From Methylomonas paludis (GTDB lineage Bacteria > Pseudomonadota > Gammaproteobacteria > Methylococcales > Methylomonadaceae): a stretch of DNA of 64,000 bases. Below the pieces are notes generated by a model. That model did not search any database and was not told the DNA's origin. It saw nothing but the letters and a program-made list of their open reading frames with translations. Positions 1 to 7,681 of the stretch are shown here, piece by piece; the first letter of the stretch is position 1, and the number at the start of each line of letters is the position of its first letter. Where the stretch lies: positions 1,550,001 through 1,614,000 of the forward strand of contig NZ_CP073754.1 in NCBI RefSeq assembly GCF_018734325.1, in the 5' to 3' direction. The position numbers were made by a program, and so were the translations under genes.

Positions 1-713
1 CGGGCCGGCAGGTGGTGTTTTTTGCCATCGGCTTTGAAACCACGGCGCCGGCCACTGCCGTTGCCCTGCAGCAGGCCCAAGCCGCTGGCTTGGCTAATTT
101 TTCGGTGTTTTGCAATCATGTGCTCACCCCGGTGGCGATGCAGGCTATTCTGGATACCCTGCAGCCGGCTGTGATAGACGGCATCCTCGGCCCTTCCCAT
201 GTCAGCAGTGTCATCGGCAGCGCCGCTTATAGCGGACTGGCCCAGCAATATGCCAAACCTATCGTCATTGCCGGTTTTGAACCGCTGGATGTGCTGCAAT
301 CGGTATTGATGCTGATTAAGCAACTGCATCAGGGCCGCGCTGAGGTAGAAAACGAATATACCCGTGCCGTAACACCGGCAGGCAACAGCAAGGCACAGGC
401 ACTGCTCAGCCGTACTTTCAGAGTCAGGCCGCATTTTGAATGGCGCGGCCTGGGGCTGCTGGCCGATAGCGCTTTGGCGGTACATGAGGATTATGCCGAG
501 TTTGATGCCGAACAGCGCTTTGCCATGCCGGCAATCCAGGCCGCTGATGTCAAAGGCTGCGAATGTCCGGCCATTTTACGCGGCCAGAAAAAACCCCAGG
601 ATTGCAAACTGCTGGGCAAAGCCTGTAATCCGGAAAACCCGCTGGGAGCCTGTATGGTATCCGCCGAAGGCGCTTGCGCCGCTTACTGGGCTTATGCCCG
701 TCAGGCCGCATAA
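1..713 (+). CDS. hypD: HypD, hydrogenase maturation protein (5' end outside window)
   Basis: This is the C-terminal part of HypD, the Fe-S scaffold that with HypC assembles the Fe(CN)2CO unit of [NiFe]-hydrogenases in the cytoplasm. The frame is open from base 3, so the gene starts upstream; the GTG at 12 is internal. Recognisable family blocks are the FFAIGFETTAPA segment, the GPSHVS segment, and the cysteine-rich C-terminus (GCECPAILRG, then DCKLLGKACNPENPLGACMVS) that holds the [4Fe-4S] ligands. About 237 residues are present; full HypD proteins are roughly 370 residues. hypE follows 43 bp downstream on the same strand, as usual for hyp operons. Confidence 0.95.
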   Translation, partial: GRQVVFFAIGFETTAPATAVALQQAQAAGLANFSVFCNHVLTPVAMQAILDTLQPAVIDGILGPSHVSSVIGSAAYSGLAQQYAKPIVIAGFEPLDVLQSVLMLIKQLHQGRAEVENEYTRAVTPAGNSKAQALLSRTFRVRPHFEWRGLGLLADSALAVHEDYAEFDAEQRFAMPAIQAADVKGCECPAILRGQKKPQDCKLLGKACNPENPLGACMVSAEGACAAYWAYARQAA

Positions 714-756
714 CTCTTGGTAGAACGCCAATCCCTGTTATTGAGATGATCTTATC

Positions 757-1791
757 GTGAATACCCCCGCTGCATTTCCCGCAGATGCCATTATCGATTT
801 AAGCCACGGTGCTGGTGGCCGGGCCATGCACCGGCTGATCGAGCAAATATTTATCAAGCATTTTGATAACAACTGGTTGCGTCAGGCCAACGATCAGGCC
901 ATGTTTGCCAGTGCCAATGGCCGCATGGTCATCAGCACCGATGCCCATGTGATTACCCCGCTGTTTTTCCCCGGTGGCGATATCGGTTCACTGGCGGTGC
1001 ACGGCACCTTAAACGATGTGGCGATGGCCGGGGCCAAGCCACTTTACCTGAGTGCCGCCTTTATTCTGGAAGCCGGACTGCCGATAGCCGATCTGGAAAG
1101 AATCGTGATTAGTATGGCCGCTGCCGCCAAGCTGGCCGGTACCCCGATTATTACCGGCGATACCAAAGTGGTCGAACGCGGCAAAGGCGATGGTGTGTAT
1201 ATCACCACCACCGGGATTGGTGTGGTGCCAGACGGGGTTAATATCGCAGCTGACCTAGCCAAGCCCGGCGATGCCGTAATAATCAGCGGTTCTATCGGCG
1301 ATCACGGTATTGCGGTGATGGCCAGCCGGGAAAATCTGCAATTCGGCACCAGCATTGTTTCCGATTCAGCGGCTTTGCATGAATTGGTGGCGGTGATGCT
1401 GGCCGCCGCTCCCGGTCAGATCCATTGTTTACGCGACCCGACCCGGGGTGGGGTGGCCGCGGTACTTAATGAACTGGCCCAGCAATCCGCAATAGGAATA
1501 CAATTAATCGAGACCGCCATTCCCATCAAGCCGGAAGTCAGCGCCGCCTGCGAATTATTGGGGCTGGACCCTTTATATGTGGCTAACGAAGGCAAGCTGC
1601 TGTGTATCTGTCAGGCTGCAGCAGTAGAGAATTTGCTCAAAGCCATGCGGGCTCACCCTTTAGGCCGCGATGCCATGCAAATCGGCACGGTGCAGGCTGA
1701 TCCATACCATTTGGTGCAAATGCAAACCGGTTTTGGTGGCCGGCGCATCGTCGATGTGCCGGTTGGTGAGCTATTACCCAGAATTTGTTAA
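757..1791 (+). CDS. hypE: HypE, carbamoyl-dehydratase for hydrogenase CN ligand
   Basis: HypE is an AIR-synthetase/PurM-fold ATPase. It takes a carbamoyl group from HypF on its C-terminal cysteine and dehydrates it to a thiocyanate, the source of the cyanide ligands in [NiFe]-hydrogenases. The sequence shows the N-terminal LSHGAGGRAMH block (residues about 15-25), the GDIGSLAVHGTLNDVAMAGA substrate region, ITGDTKVVERGKGDG, and the diagnostic PRIC C-terminus ending in the modified cysteine. The 344-residue length is normal. The GTG at 757 is chosen because it is the first start in frame and gives the expected N-terminus; the ribosome site is weak. It is the last hyp gene here, followed directly by the repeat array. 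Confidence 0.96.
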   Translation: MNTPAAFPADAIIDLSHGAGGRAMHRLIEQIFIKHFDNNWLRQANDQAMFASANGRMVISTDAHVITPLFFPGGDIGSLAVHGTLNDVAMAGAKPLYLSAAFILEAGLPIADLERIVISMAAAAKLAGTPIITGDTKVVERGKGDGVYITTTGIGVVPDGVNIAADLAKPGDAVIISGSIGDHGIAVMASRENLQFGTSIVSDSAALHELVAVMLAAAPGQIHCLRDPTRGGVAAVLNELAQQSAIGIQLIETAIPIKPEVSAACELLGLDPLYVANEGKLLCICQAAAVENLLKAMRAHPLGRDAMQIGTVQADPYHLVQMQTGFGGRRIVDVPVGELLPRIC

Positions 1792-1798
1792 GTGTTGT

Positions 1799-3215
1799 AA
1801 GAGCAAGGGCTACCATAACCAGCATCATCGCGACCCGTAGCCTCGATGCAACGCAGTGGAATCGAGGGGTTCGCAGCGTAGCCTTAATCACAAAGCAGGT
1901 GTCAGGGGATTCAACAATGTCATTGTACCGCTTGAACAAAAATCAACTACTAACGCCAACATAGCCTTTATCAAAGCGACCACCATGTAGGGTGGCTTCG
2001 CCGCCAGGCAAGCCACCAAAACCTCGCGAGTGTTTGGTAAAAACACCCTGGGGCACCATAACCAGCATCATCGCGAGCCGTAGCCTCGATGTAACGCAGT
2101 GGAATCGAGGGGTTCGCAGCGTAGCCTTAATCACAAAGCAGGTGTCAGGAGGGATTCAACAATGTCATTGTACCACTTGAACAAAAATCAACTACTAACG
2201 CCAACATAGCCTTTATCAAAGCGACCACCATGTAGGGTGGCTTCGCCGCTAGGCAAGCCACCAAAACCTCGCGAGTGTTTGGTAAAAACACCCTGAGCAA
2301 AGGGCACCATAACCAGCATCATCGCGACCCGTAGCCTCGATGTAACGCAGTGGAATCGAGGGGTTCGCAGCGTAGCCTTAATCACAAAGCAGGTGTCAGG
2401 CGGGATTCAACAATGTCATTGTACCGCTTGAACAAAAATCAACTACAACGCCAACATAGCCTTTATCAAAGCGACCACCATGTAGGGTGGCTTCGCCGCT
2501 AGGCAAGCCACCAAAACCTCGCGAGTGTTTGGTAAAAACACCCTGAGCAAAGGGCACCATAACCAGCATTATCGCGAGCCGTAGCCTAGATGTAACGCAG
2601 TGGAATCGAGGGGTTCGCAGCGTAGCCTTAATCACAAAGCAGGCGTCAGGAAGGATTCAACAATGTCATTGTACCGCTTGAACAAAAATCAACTACAACG
2701 CCAACATAGCCTTTATCAAAGCGACCACCATGTAGGGTGGCTTCGCCGCTAGGCAAGCCACCAAAACCTCGCGAGTGTTTGGTAAAAACACCCTGAGCAA
2801 AGGGCACCATAACCAGCATCATCGCGACCCGTAGCCTCGATGTAACGCAGTGGAATCGAGGGGTTCGCAGCGTAGCCTTAATCACAAAGCAGGTGTCAGG
2901 AAGGATTCAACAATGTCATTGTACCGCTTGAACAAAAATCAACTACTAACGCCAACATAGCCTTTATCAAAGCGACCACCATGTAGGGTGGCTTCGCCGC
3001 TAGGCAAGCCACCAAAACCTCGCGAGTGTTTGGTAAAAACACCCTGAGCAAAGGGCACCATAACCAGCATTATCGCGAGCCGTAGCCTCGATGTAACGCA
3101 GTGGAATCGAGGGGTTCGCAGCGTAGCCTTAATCACAAAGCAGGTGTCAGGAAGGATTCAACAATGTCATTGTACCGCTTGAACAAAAATCAACTACAAC
3201 GCCAACATAGCTTTA
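1799..3215. repeat. Six tandem ~250-bp units, each with two REP palindromes
   Basis: Units begin near 1799, 2041, 2292, 2542, 2792 and 3043. Measured at CCTCGAT the period is 243, 251, 250, 250 and 251 bp. Each unit holds one GTAG-headed palindrome with arms CCTCGAT/ATCGAGG (1837, 2081, 2331, 2581, 2831, 3082). Five units also hold a second GTAG-headed palindrome with arms GGTGGCTT/AAGCCACC (1988, 2232, 2482, 2732, 2983). GTAG followed by an imperfect hairpin is the known architecture of REP sequences mobilised by RAYT transposases. Copies differ by few bases (small indels, CGACCC versus CGAGCC). The sixth copy breaks off near 3210 and runs into a REP of another family. Short antisense reading frames in each unit are repeat artefacts. 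Confidence 0.9.
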
Positions 3216-3229
3216 AAAAACAGTTAGTT

Positions 3230-3260
3230 GTAGGATGTGCTAAACGCAGTGCAGCGCACC
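3230..3260 (+). repeat. REP family B palindrome
   Basis: A GTAG head is followed by arms GATGTGCT and AGCGCACC. The same element occurs at 29380-29405 and 54012-54042 in the window, each time followed by related sequence ending near TTACGCT. It directly abuts the last unit of the 250-bp array. Confidence 0.75.
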
Positions 3261-3299
3261 ATTCGAAGCAAAGTACTAGTATAAAAATGCATCATGCAA

Positions 3300-3740
3300 C
3301 ATTACGCTAGGGAATTACAGTTTTGTTAATAAGAATGGGGCATGATCTATAAATTTCAGGGCATTTTAACTGCTTGTATTATCAATGCCTTATATTTATG
3401 CTGAGCCTGATTGGTGCATATATTGAAAAAGTTATGCACAATTTCAGGCAGTTGTCATGCAGTTTATTTTTAGCAGCTGTTTTAAGTGGCATGCTGTAGT
3501 TAACTTGTTGATTTTATATTGCAAACCCGATTGGCTTTTTTTTGGGCAATTTAACAAAACCCCGCTGAAAATCAATGCTGGACTGGGTTTTGGGGGAGTA
3601 ATCCACAAAGTTATCCACAGAATTTGTGGATAACTCGGTTTAATTGAACTAGTGCAATCACTTAGCGCCATGTACTGAAATCATACTTTAACTGACTCAC
3701 CGCCTTCGACCCAGAGCCGACAATGGGTTATAAATTCTGA
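3300..3740. other. Intergenic AT-rich region with DnaA-box cluster
   Basis: No convincing gene is seen over this stretch of more than 400 bp. It contains TTATGCACA at 3432-3440 and an inverted pair, TTATCCACA at 3611-3619 and TGTGGATAA at 3625-3633. All three match the TTATNCACA DnaA-box consensus exactly, and a near match (TAATCCACA) lies at 3599-3607. AT-rich sequence lies between the boxes. No dnaA, dnaN, rpmH or mnmG is in view, so this may be a DnaA-titration site or coincidence rather than an origin. Confidence 0.45.
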
Positions 3741-3786
3741 TGCCTGCTTTAGATCATATTCCGGTCATTGATGCCGCAAAAAGCTG

Positions 3787-3820
3787 TAGGGTGGGCACAG
3801 GCTTTTTGTGCCCACGCGTG
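3787..3820 (+). repeat. REP family E palindrome, left of RAYT relic
   Basis: GTAG head followed by arms GTGGGCAC and GTGCCCAC around a short T-rich loop. It interrupts the beginning of the RAYT relic. A related copy in inverse orientation (GCCTTTTGCCCACCCTAC) lies on the other side of the relic at about 4213-4231. Confidence 0.75.
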
Positions 3821-4135
3821 AAAACCGATGCCGATTTTTCAAGCGGTTGGGGCAGGATAAAAAGACTCGTCAGCATGGATTGCGGAAACGCCTATCACCG
3901 CGACGAATGGATGGCTGCCTCAAAAAAGAAACATCCGGAATCGACAATATGGCAACGCCGATTTTGCGAACATCAAATACGTGACGAAAAGGATTTTATT
4001 CAGCCTATGGATTATGTCCATTATAATCCGGTCAAGCATGGCATGAGCAGGCGCGTGGTGGATTGGCCTTACTCAACATTTCACCGCTATGTCAAAAATG
4101 GGGTTTATCCGTCAGTGGGGTGGCGATGGCATTGA
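3815..4135 (+). pseudogene. RAYT (REP-associated Y1 transposase) relic, N-terminus lost
   Basis: The reading frame keeps the C-terminal part of a REP-associated tyrosine transposase: TDADFSSGWGRIKR, STIWQRRFCEHQIRDEKDF, YVHYNPVKHGM and the WPYSTFHRYVKNGVYP tail. The N-terminal half with the HUH metal site is missing; the frame upstream of about 3815 is REP-derived sequence and not RAYT-like. The intact relative at 46669-47202 in this window shows what was lost. The Tyr of the YVHYNP motif, the expected nucleophile, is present, but without the HUH pair the protein cannot be active. Inverted REPs on both sides support the assignment. Confidence 0.8.
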
Positions 4136-4149
4136 ATCTCTGGATATTG

Positions 4150-4234
4150 GCGAATAACCGCGTGGGCAAAAGGCGCGTGACGGTTATAAAATACATGAAA
4201 AGTGACTGTGTTGCGCCTTTTGCCCACCCTACCG
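4150..4234. repeat. Inverted REP pair (BIME-like) right of RAYT relic
   Basis: GTGGGCAAAAGGCG near 4161 and its reverse complement CGCCTTTTGCCCAC near 4212 form a long imperfect hairpin. The minus-strand copy carries the GTAG head. It sits between the RAYT relic and vapC. Confidence 0.65.
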
Positions 4235-4262
4235 GGCTCATCTCGCCGCCACGGTTTATGGC

Positions 4263-4676
4263 TCAGAAGCCATGCATCCAATCTTCGATAGTCAAAACGC
4301 CATCGGGAACCAGGCTAAATGCTTTATCATGGCTGACAAGTATGGTATTGGCAGCTATTGCATGCGCGGCGATCATCATGTCGAGTGCCCCAAGTGAAAT
4401 GCCAACCGTCATGCAAGAAGCGCGTAAATCGCCGTAAACGCTGGCGGCTTGCTCGTCCCAAGGTAACGTTTCAACCCGAAATAGAAATTCCCGGATCAGT
4501 TTTGCCAGAGTGGCAGGATATCCCTTTCGGGCTAAGCCATATAAAAGTTCACCTTGTGTGACTGCGGATATGGTAATGCTGTCCATTGGCAGGGATGCCA
4601 GCCGCTTACGAATCTCAGGGGGATGGTTTTTGATAATATAGCTGACCGTATTGGTATCCAGCATATAACGCATCAA
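4263..4676 (-). CDS. vapC: VapC-type PIN-domain toxin ribonuclease
   Basis: A PIN-domain endoribonuclease, the toxin of a VapBC module; such toxins cleave tRNA or rRNA when freed from the antitoxin. The 137-residue protein shows the four acidic PIN positions: D7 in MLDTNTVSYI, E43 in GELLYGL, D99 in LGALDMMIAAHA, and D117 in VSHDKAF. Length is typical. Its start overlaps the vapB stop by 4 bp (ATGA), so the pair is translationally coupled in a vapB-vapC order. It lies between a RAYT relic and an accessory island, a common location for such modules. The target RNA cannot be read from the sequence. Confidence 0.93.
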   Translation of the reverse strand: MMRYMLDTNTVSYIIKNHPPEIRKRLASLPMDSITISAVTQGELLYGLARKGYPATLAKLIREFLFRVETLPWDEQAASVYGDLRASCMTVGISLGALDMMIAAHAIAANTILVSHDKAFSLVPDGVLTIEDWMHGF

Positions 4677-4915
4677 AACAAATCCCTTTCTTGGCTCGGC
4701 AGGTCCTCACGATCTGTCATGAAATCGGCAGGAATCTTGGTGTGGTCGGCAAGCTCGAAAAATTCCGCCCAGGATGCCGGTTTGGGCGAGAGTATCACTT
4801 CGCCAGTCATGGGATCACGCCGAATATATACTTCCGTTCCATGAAAACGGAATTCTTTTGGCAGCCGTAGCGCTTGACTTCGGCCAGTGACAAATAACTT
4901 GGCAGTGGTATGCAT
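4673..4915 (-). CDS. vapB: VapB-type AbrB-fold antitoxin
   Basis: An 80-residue antitoxin with a swapped-hairpin AbrB/SpoVT N-terminus (AKLFVTGRSQALRLPKEFRF), typical of VapB proteins whose partner is a PIN-domain VapC. The C-terminal half (ASWAEFFELADHTKIP to the end) would wrap the toxin. It is the first gene of the pair and overlaps vapC by 4 bp. An inverted repeat just upstream (4930-4953) is the likely site at which the VapBC complex represses its own promoter. Confidence 0.92.
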   Translation of the reverse strand: MHTTAKLFVTGRSQALRLPKEFRFHGTEVYIRRDPMTGEVILSPKPASWAEFFELADHTKIPADFMTDREDLPSQERDLF

Positions 4916-4929
4916 ATTAACCCCCTATT

Positions 4930-4953
4930 GGATACATACCAGAAGTATATACC
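4930..4953. promoter_or_regulatory. Putative vapBC operator
   Basis: Inverted repeat GGATACATAC-5 bp-GTATATACC lies 15 bp upstream of the vapB start. VapBC modules commonly autoregulate through such palindromes; binding is inferred. Confidence 0.5.
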
Positions 4954-5148
4954 CTGTGTTGGTGTTTATCAATAATAGCTATCAAGCTAGTTCGATAGCA
5001 GAAAATAAATACGGTGCTGATTTAAAGCCTCCAGAGTTATTCTAATCACGATGCACGCACCGCCGGATACCGTGAGCTTCATAGCGGGGTTAAAGGAAAA
5101 GCGCGAGGCATGTCATTATCTGCAAATGAGCTTGAATTTATCCGTATA

Positions 5149-5385
5149 GGGGGGTCTAAGCCCAAACCGCCGAAAATTCCTTCCAGCCATGGGTGTTAAG
5201 TCTTAACCTATTTTTCACTATAAAAATATACAAGTTGCTCGCGTCTTATATGGTATTTATGTTTTTCAGATTGATAATCTCTTAACGACCGTTATTTGAT
5301 ATACAGAGATTAATATTGATACATCAATAGGTTACAATTTCCTTATTGCTGTTCGGAAATTTCGGCGGTTCGGGCTTAGAACCCC
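5149..5385. mobile_element. Short element with ~31-bp imperfect terminal inverted repeats (MITE-like)
   Basis: Left end 5149-5180 (GGGGGGTCTAAGCCCAAACC followed by GCCGAAAATTCC) is mirrored at 5355-5385 (GGAAATTTCGGCGG then TTCGGGCTTAGAACCCC). The 237-bp element has an AT-rich centre with no gene. ATA borders both ends and could be a 3-bp target duplication, too short to be decisive. A 29-codon frame starts at 5110 and reads through the left repeat; it may be a decayed gene start. The rest of 4954-5657 has nothing I recognise. Confidence 0.5.
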
Positions 5386-5657
5386 ATAATGGTTGATTGT
5401 CTTGGTTGATCCCGCTATCAAACAACCGCTGATTTGTTCTTGCAAGGCGCGGTCGCTGACCGATATCGGGAAGACTAAATCAATATCTGAATGTCTGCAA
5501 GGGGTCGGGGGGAGCCGATGGACTCACTTTTTTATAACTTATTTTGAACGACAGCTATCCGGAATATATTTCCGGTACGAAATGAATAGTCACAATCAGC
5601 CACTTGGAGACATCCAAAGATTTTCAGCGTATGGCGGCTGCAAAACAGAAAACTGCC

Positions 5658-5710
5658 GTTCAACGCCAAGCTAAGGGGCGCGTAGCGTCCCTTTGAGCGC
5701 AATGTTAGGC
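5658..5710 (-). other. Integron attC site 1
   Basis: Bounded by GTTCAAC (RYYYAAC) at 5658-5664 and GTTAGGC (GTTRRRY) at 5704-5710. Between them the arms AAGCTAAGGGGCG and CGTCCCTTTGAGCG pair with small bulges, the recombinogenic hairpin of an attC. The stop codon of the minus-strand cassette gene (TAA, 5705-5707) lies inside the GTTAGGC core, as often seen in cassettes. Length 53 bp. Confidence 0.8.
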
Positions 5711-6283
5711 ATTTTTATTTCTTGCGATTACAGTTAAAAGCATATTCTTAATATATTGAATTAATTGCAAAACTGTGAAAATTACTATTGAAAATTTATG
5801 CCAGAAAAATTCTTGCGCATCGTCTCTGCTCATCCATAAATCAAACTTTTCCTTTTTCGATTTTTTGGCATGAGACAACCCACCATATATAAATGTATCC
5901 ATTAACATTTGGTTTGAAATATTTTCGTCTTTGAATGTCAAGTTAGTGCTTTCCGACAGGAATGAATTCAGATTGCTTCGTGCAGCATTGAACTTACTTT
6001 TCTCTTCAATAGTTACAAATTCAGAATCAAAAAATTTTTGTAAGTTTCTGATTGAAGTTGCTTCGTTGTCTTGTATGAAAAACCGGAAAGTCAATATAAA
6101 GGCATCGATATTTTCTTGGTTTGGCCTGATGCTTCTGATGTTTAATGGGTCTTCACGGGTTAAGTCAATGCTTATATCCAAAGTGAACTCTTCTTTTATT
6201 TTTTTCACAAAACCGCTATTTTCAAGCTTATCCGCTTTCTCAATAAATAATTCTAACTCTGGGAGGTGTGAATCAAAAGCCAT
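5705..6283 (-). CDS. Cassette-encoded hypothetical protein
   Basis: A 192-residue protein of unknown function on an integron-type cassette. I chose the ATG at 6283 (MAFDSHLPELELF) because the frame upstream of it runs into attC site 2, which cannot be part of the gene. The sequence is rich in Lys, Glu, Phe and Asn, mostly predicted helical. It has no signal peptide, and a C-terminal hydrophobic stretch (FSIVIFTVLQLIQYIKNMLL, residues about 165-184) could be a membrane anchor or amphipathic helix. Base composition is clearly more AT-rich than that of the core genes. No known domain is recognised. Its own attC (5658-5710) lies at its 3' end, so gene plus attC make one complete cassette. Confidence 0.7.
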   Translation of the reverse strand: MAFDSHLPELELFIEKADKLENSGFVKKIKEEFTLDISIDLTREDPLNIRSIRPNQENIDAFILTFRFFIQDNEATSIRNLQKFFDSEFVTIEEKSKFNAARSNLNSFLSESTNLTFKDENISNQMLMDTFIYGGLSHAKKSKKEKFDLWMSRDDAQEFFWHKFSIVIFTVLQLIQYIKNMLLTVIARNKNA

Positions 6284-6301
6284 GCTTACTTTCCAAAAGA
6301 T

Positions 6302-6423
6302 ACCTAACGTAGAGCTAAGGGGCGTGCCGCTCACGGACGCTAAACAAAGCACCAAAGCTTGGTAAATTACAAAACTTTAAAACCGTCATGAGGCGGCACG
6401 TCCCTTTGAGCGCCATGTTAGGC
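6302..6423 (-). other. Integron attC site 2 (long form)
   Basis: Bounded by ACCTAAC at 6302-6308 and GTTAGGC at 6417-6423. The inner arms AGCTAAGGGGCGTGCCGC and GCGGCACGTCCCTTTGAGCG pair almost completely, with an unpaired central part of about 55 bases. At 122 bp it is in the size range of VCR-like sites. The outer arm sequence matches attC 1 closely (GCTAAGGGGCG; TCCCTTTGAGCGC), so both belong to one array. Confidence 0.85.
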
Positions 6424-6483
6424 TTATTCAAAGCATGAACAAAAAACCTGCCAACCATGCCAATCTTATTCGCTAGGAAAAAG

Positions 6484-6855
6484 TCAACCTTTAGAGTTGC
6501 GACGCCTCAAAATGAGCCTTTCTTTTGAGTACTCAATTTCCTCGTAGTCTTTGAATAAGGCGATGATCAAACTAATTCCTAAGGATGCAGCAACGATAAT
6601 GGTGGCAATCTCAAGTCCACTCAGTGCTGCAGCAGGAGCTGCAAAAGCATAGGATAATCCGCCTGTAATAGGAGCCGTAACTGTTGCAGTACCGAGCAAA
6701 GCTATAACTGCCACCAAGGTGCCAGCACCAAGTAGCGTAATTTTTTTTGCGCGTTTTAGTTTATTAGCAAGCTCGCCTGTAACGATAATTTCGGTTGCTT
6801 TTTCGTCCTTTGCCTGTGACAACTCTTCTTTGGTGTTAACGGTAACAGTTTTCAT
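6484..6855 (-). CDS. Small membrane protein on integron cassette, function unknown
   Basis: A 123-residue protein with a charged N-terminal domain (KTVTVNTKEELSQAKDEKA, then EIIVTGELANKLKRAKKI) followed by hydrophobic segments at about residues 39-57 (ITLLGAGTLVAVIALLGTA) and 80-102, and a basic tail ending RRRNSKG. A GGAG ribosome site lies 8 bp before the ATG at 6855, so the start is well supported. attC site 2 is at its 3' end. No named family is recognised; the layout suggests an inner-membrane protein with a cytoplasmic N-terminal domain. The gene upstream (6932-7189) is on the same strand with a hairpin between them; no attC separates the two, so they may share one cassette. Confidence 0.72.
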   Translation of the reverse strand: MKTVTVNTKEELSQAKDEKATEIIVTGELANKLKRAKKITLLGAGTLVAVIALLGTATVTAPITGGLSYAFAAPAAALSGLEIATIIVAASLGISLIIALFKDYEEIEYSKERLILRRRNSKG

Positions 6856-6885
6856 TGATTTTGCTCCTTTGCTAGTTGCGGTAAA

Positions 6886-6910
6886 GTGGGCAATAATTTT
6901 TATTGTCCAC
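6886..6910. other. Hairpin between two cassette genes
   Basis: GTGGGCAATAA and TTATTGTCCAC form an 11-bp stem with one mismatch and a 3-nt loop. There is no clear U-tract on the minus strand, so it may be a weak terminator, an RNA-processing site or an operator for 6484-6855. Confidence 0.4.
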
Positions 6911-6931
6911 CAGTTTTCAAAGCTACTCCGG

Positions 6932-7189
6932 TTATTTTAAAGAAGCTGCAACAGCCTCAAACGCTTCCTTGCTCTTGGATGTAACATCAAGCGAAAGTGT
7001 TTTTTCGCCAGATACGAAGCCATCCGCGTATTCGACAAACGTTTCAAGACCTTTGCTATCTTCATCAAAGATGTCAGCAATTTCATGAATAGAAAGCCCC
7101 TTTGCCTGCATCTCTTTAATGCGTGAATAATTTGTAACAAGGCGGGCCATACCTACTGGATTTTTAGCAATACGTGAAAATGTACTCAT
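6932..7189 (-). CDS. Small protein with possible helix-turn-helix, function unknown
   Basis: An 85-residue protein starting MSTFSRIAKNPVG; the ATG at 7189 has a GGGGA ribosome site and is preferred over a longer frame that adds 19 residues. Residues about 22-45 (YSRIKEMQAKGLSIHEIADI) look like a helix-turn-helix of the kind found in Mor or resolvase C-termini; the second half is acidic. It sits upstream of the membrane-protein gene at 6484-6855 on the same strand in the cassette region. No attC follows it directly. Confidence 0.55.
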   Translation of the reverse strand: MSTFSRIAKNPVGMARLVTNYSRIKEMQAKGLSIHEIADIFDEDSKGLETFVEYADGFVSGEKTLSLDVTSKSKEAFEAVAASLK

Positions 7190-7681
7190 TCGAAAAGTCC
7201 CCAAAAAACTGAAAAGGTTAGATGCGCCCATTAAAATGAGCTGCATCGACTATATTGGGGTGGTATTGAGAATTTAAAGAAGTTCGCATGTTTTTAGTCT
7301 GCCCATAAGTTACAAATACGATAGCCTAACTATAATTAGACATCCTAATAGACGCAAAACATTGCGTCATCAGGTTGCCTAATTCGGTTTGAAAAAAATA
7401 AATCATAATGTTTTTAGTATATTATCAAAAATTAGTCTTCCCTAAAAAAACGCAAAATACGTCCGCCCAATTAGCAGAAAGTTCAACGAAATTGCTGGAT
7501 CAGGTGCGTACAAAATCCAATTGAAACATTACAAGGAATTCACTAAATTTGTATTTCATCAAGATACTCCATTGATTAGCGACTGGTAAAGGGTCTATTG
7601 CCGTCATCCATTAAAATAACATATACGTCAGCTTGGGGTCGATAGCGACATTTCGCCCAATTAAGAGCCGACTGTCACAAC
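7190..7681. other. Non-coding stretch at the edge of a truncated Tn3-family transposon
   Basis: No gene is seen. GACGCAAAACATTGCGTC (7352-7369) is a hairpin, and GCCTAAC at 7324-7330 resembles an attC core without a matching partner. GGGGTCGATAGCG at 7635 begins like a Tn3-family terminal repeat (GGGGTC, ending TTAAG near 7665) and would face into the transposon, but with the other end missing this cannot be confirmed. Confidence 0.35.

Noticed and set aside
1943-3136. Series of 60-80-codon minus-strand frames repeated in the 250-bp array (MIKATLRTPRFHCVTSRLR...)
   Set aside because: They recur only because the DNA unit recurs, cross the REP palindromes, vary in their ends and have no ribosome site; best read as non-coding repeats.
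3444-3671. 75-codon minus-strand frame over the DnaA-box region
   Set aside because: No ribosome site, no recognisable protein pattern, and it crosses an AT-rich non-coding stretch.
5393-5674. 93-codon plus-strand frame left of attC site 1
   Set aside because: It reads into the attC hairpin on the strand opposite to the cassette genes and shows no protein-like pattern.
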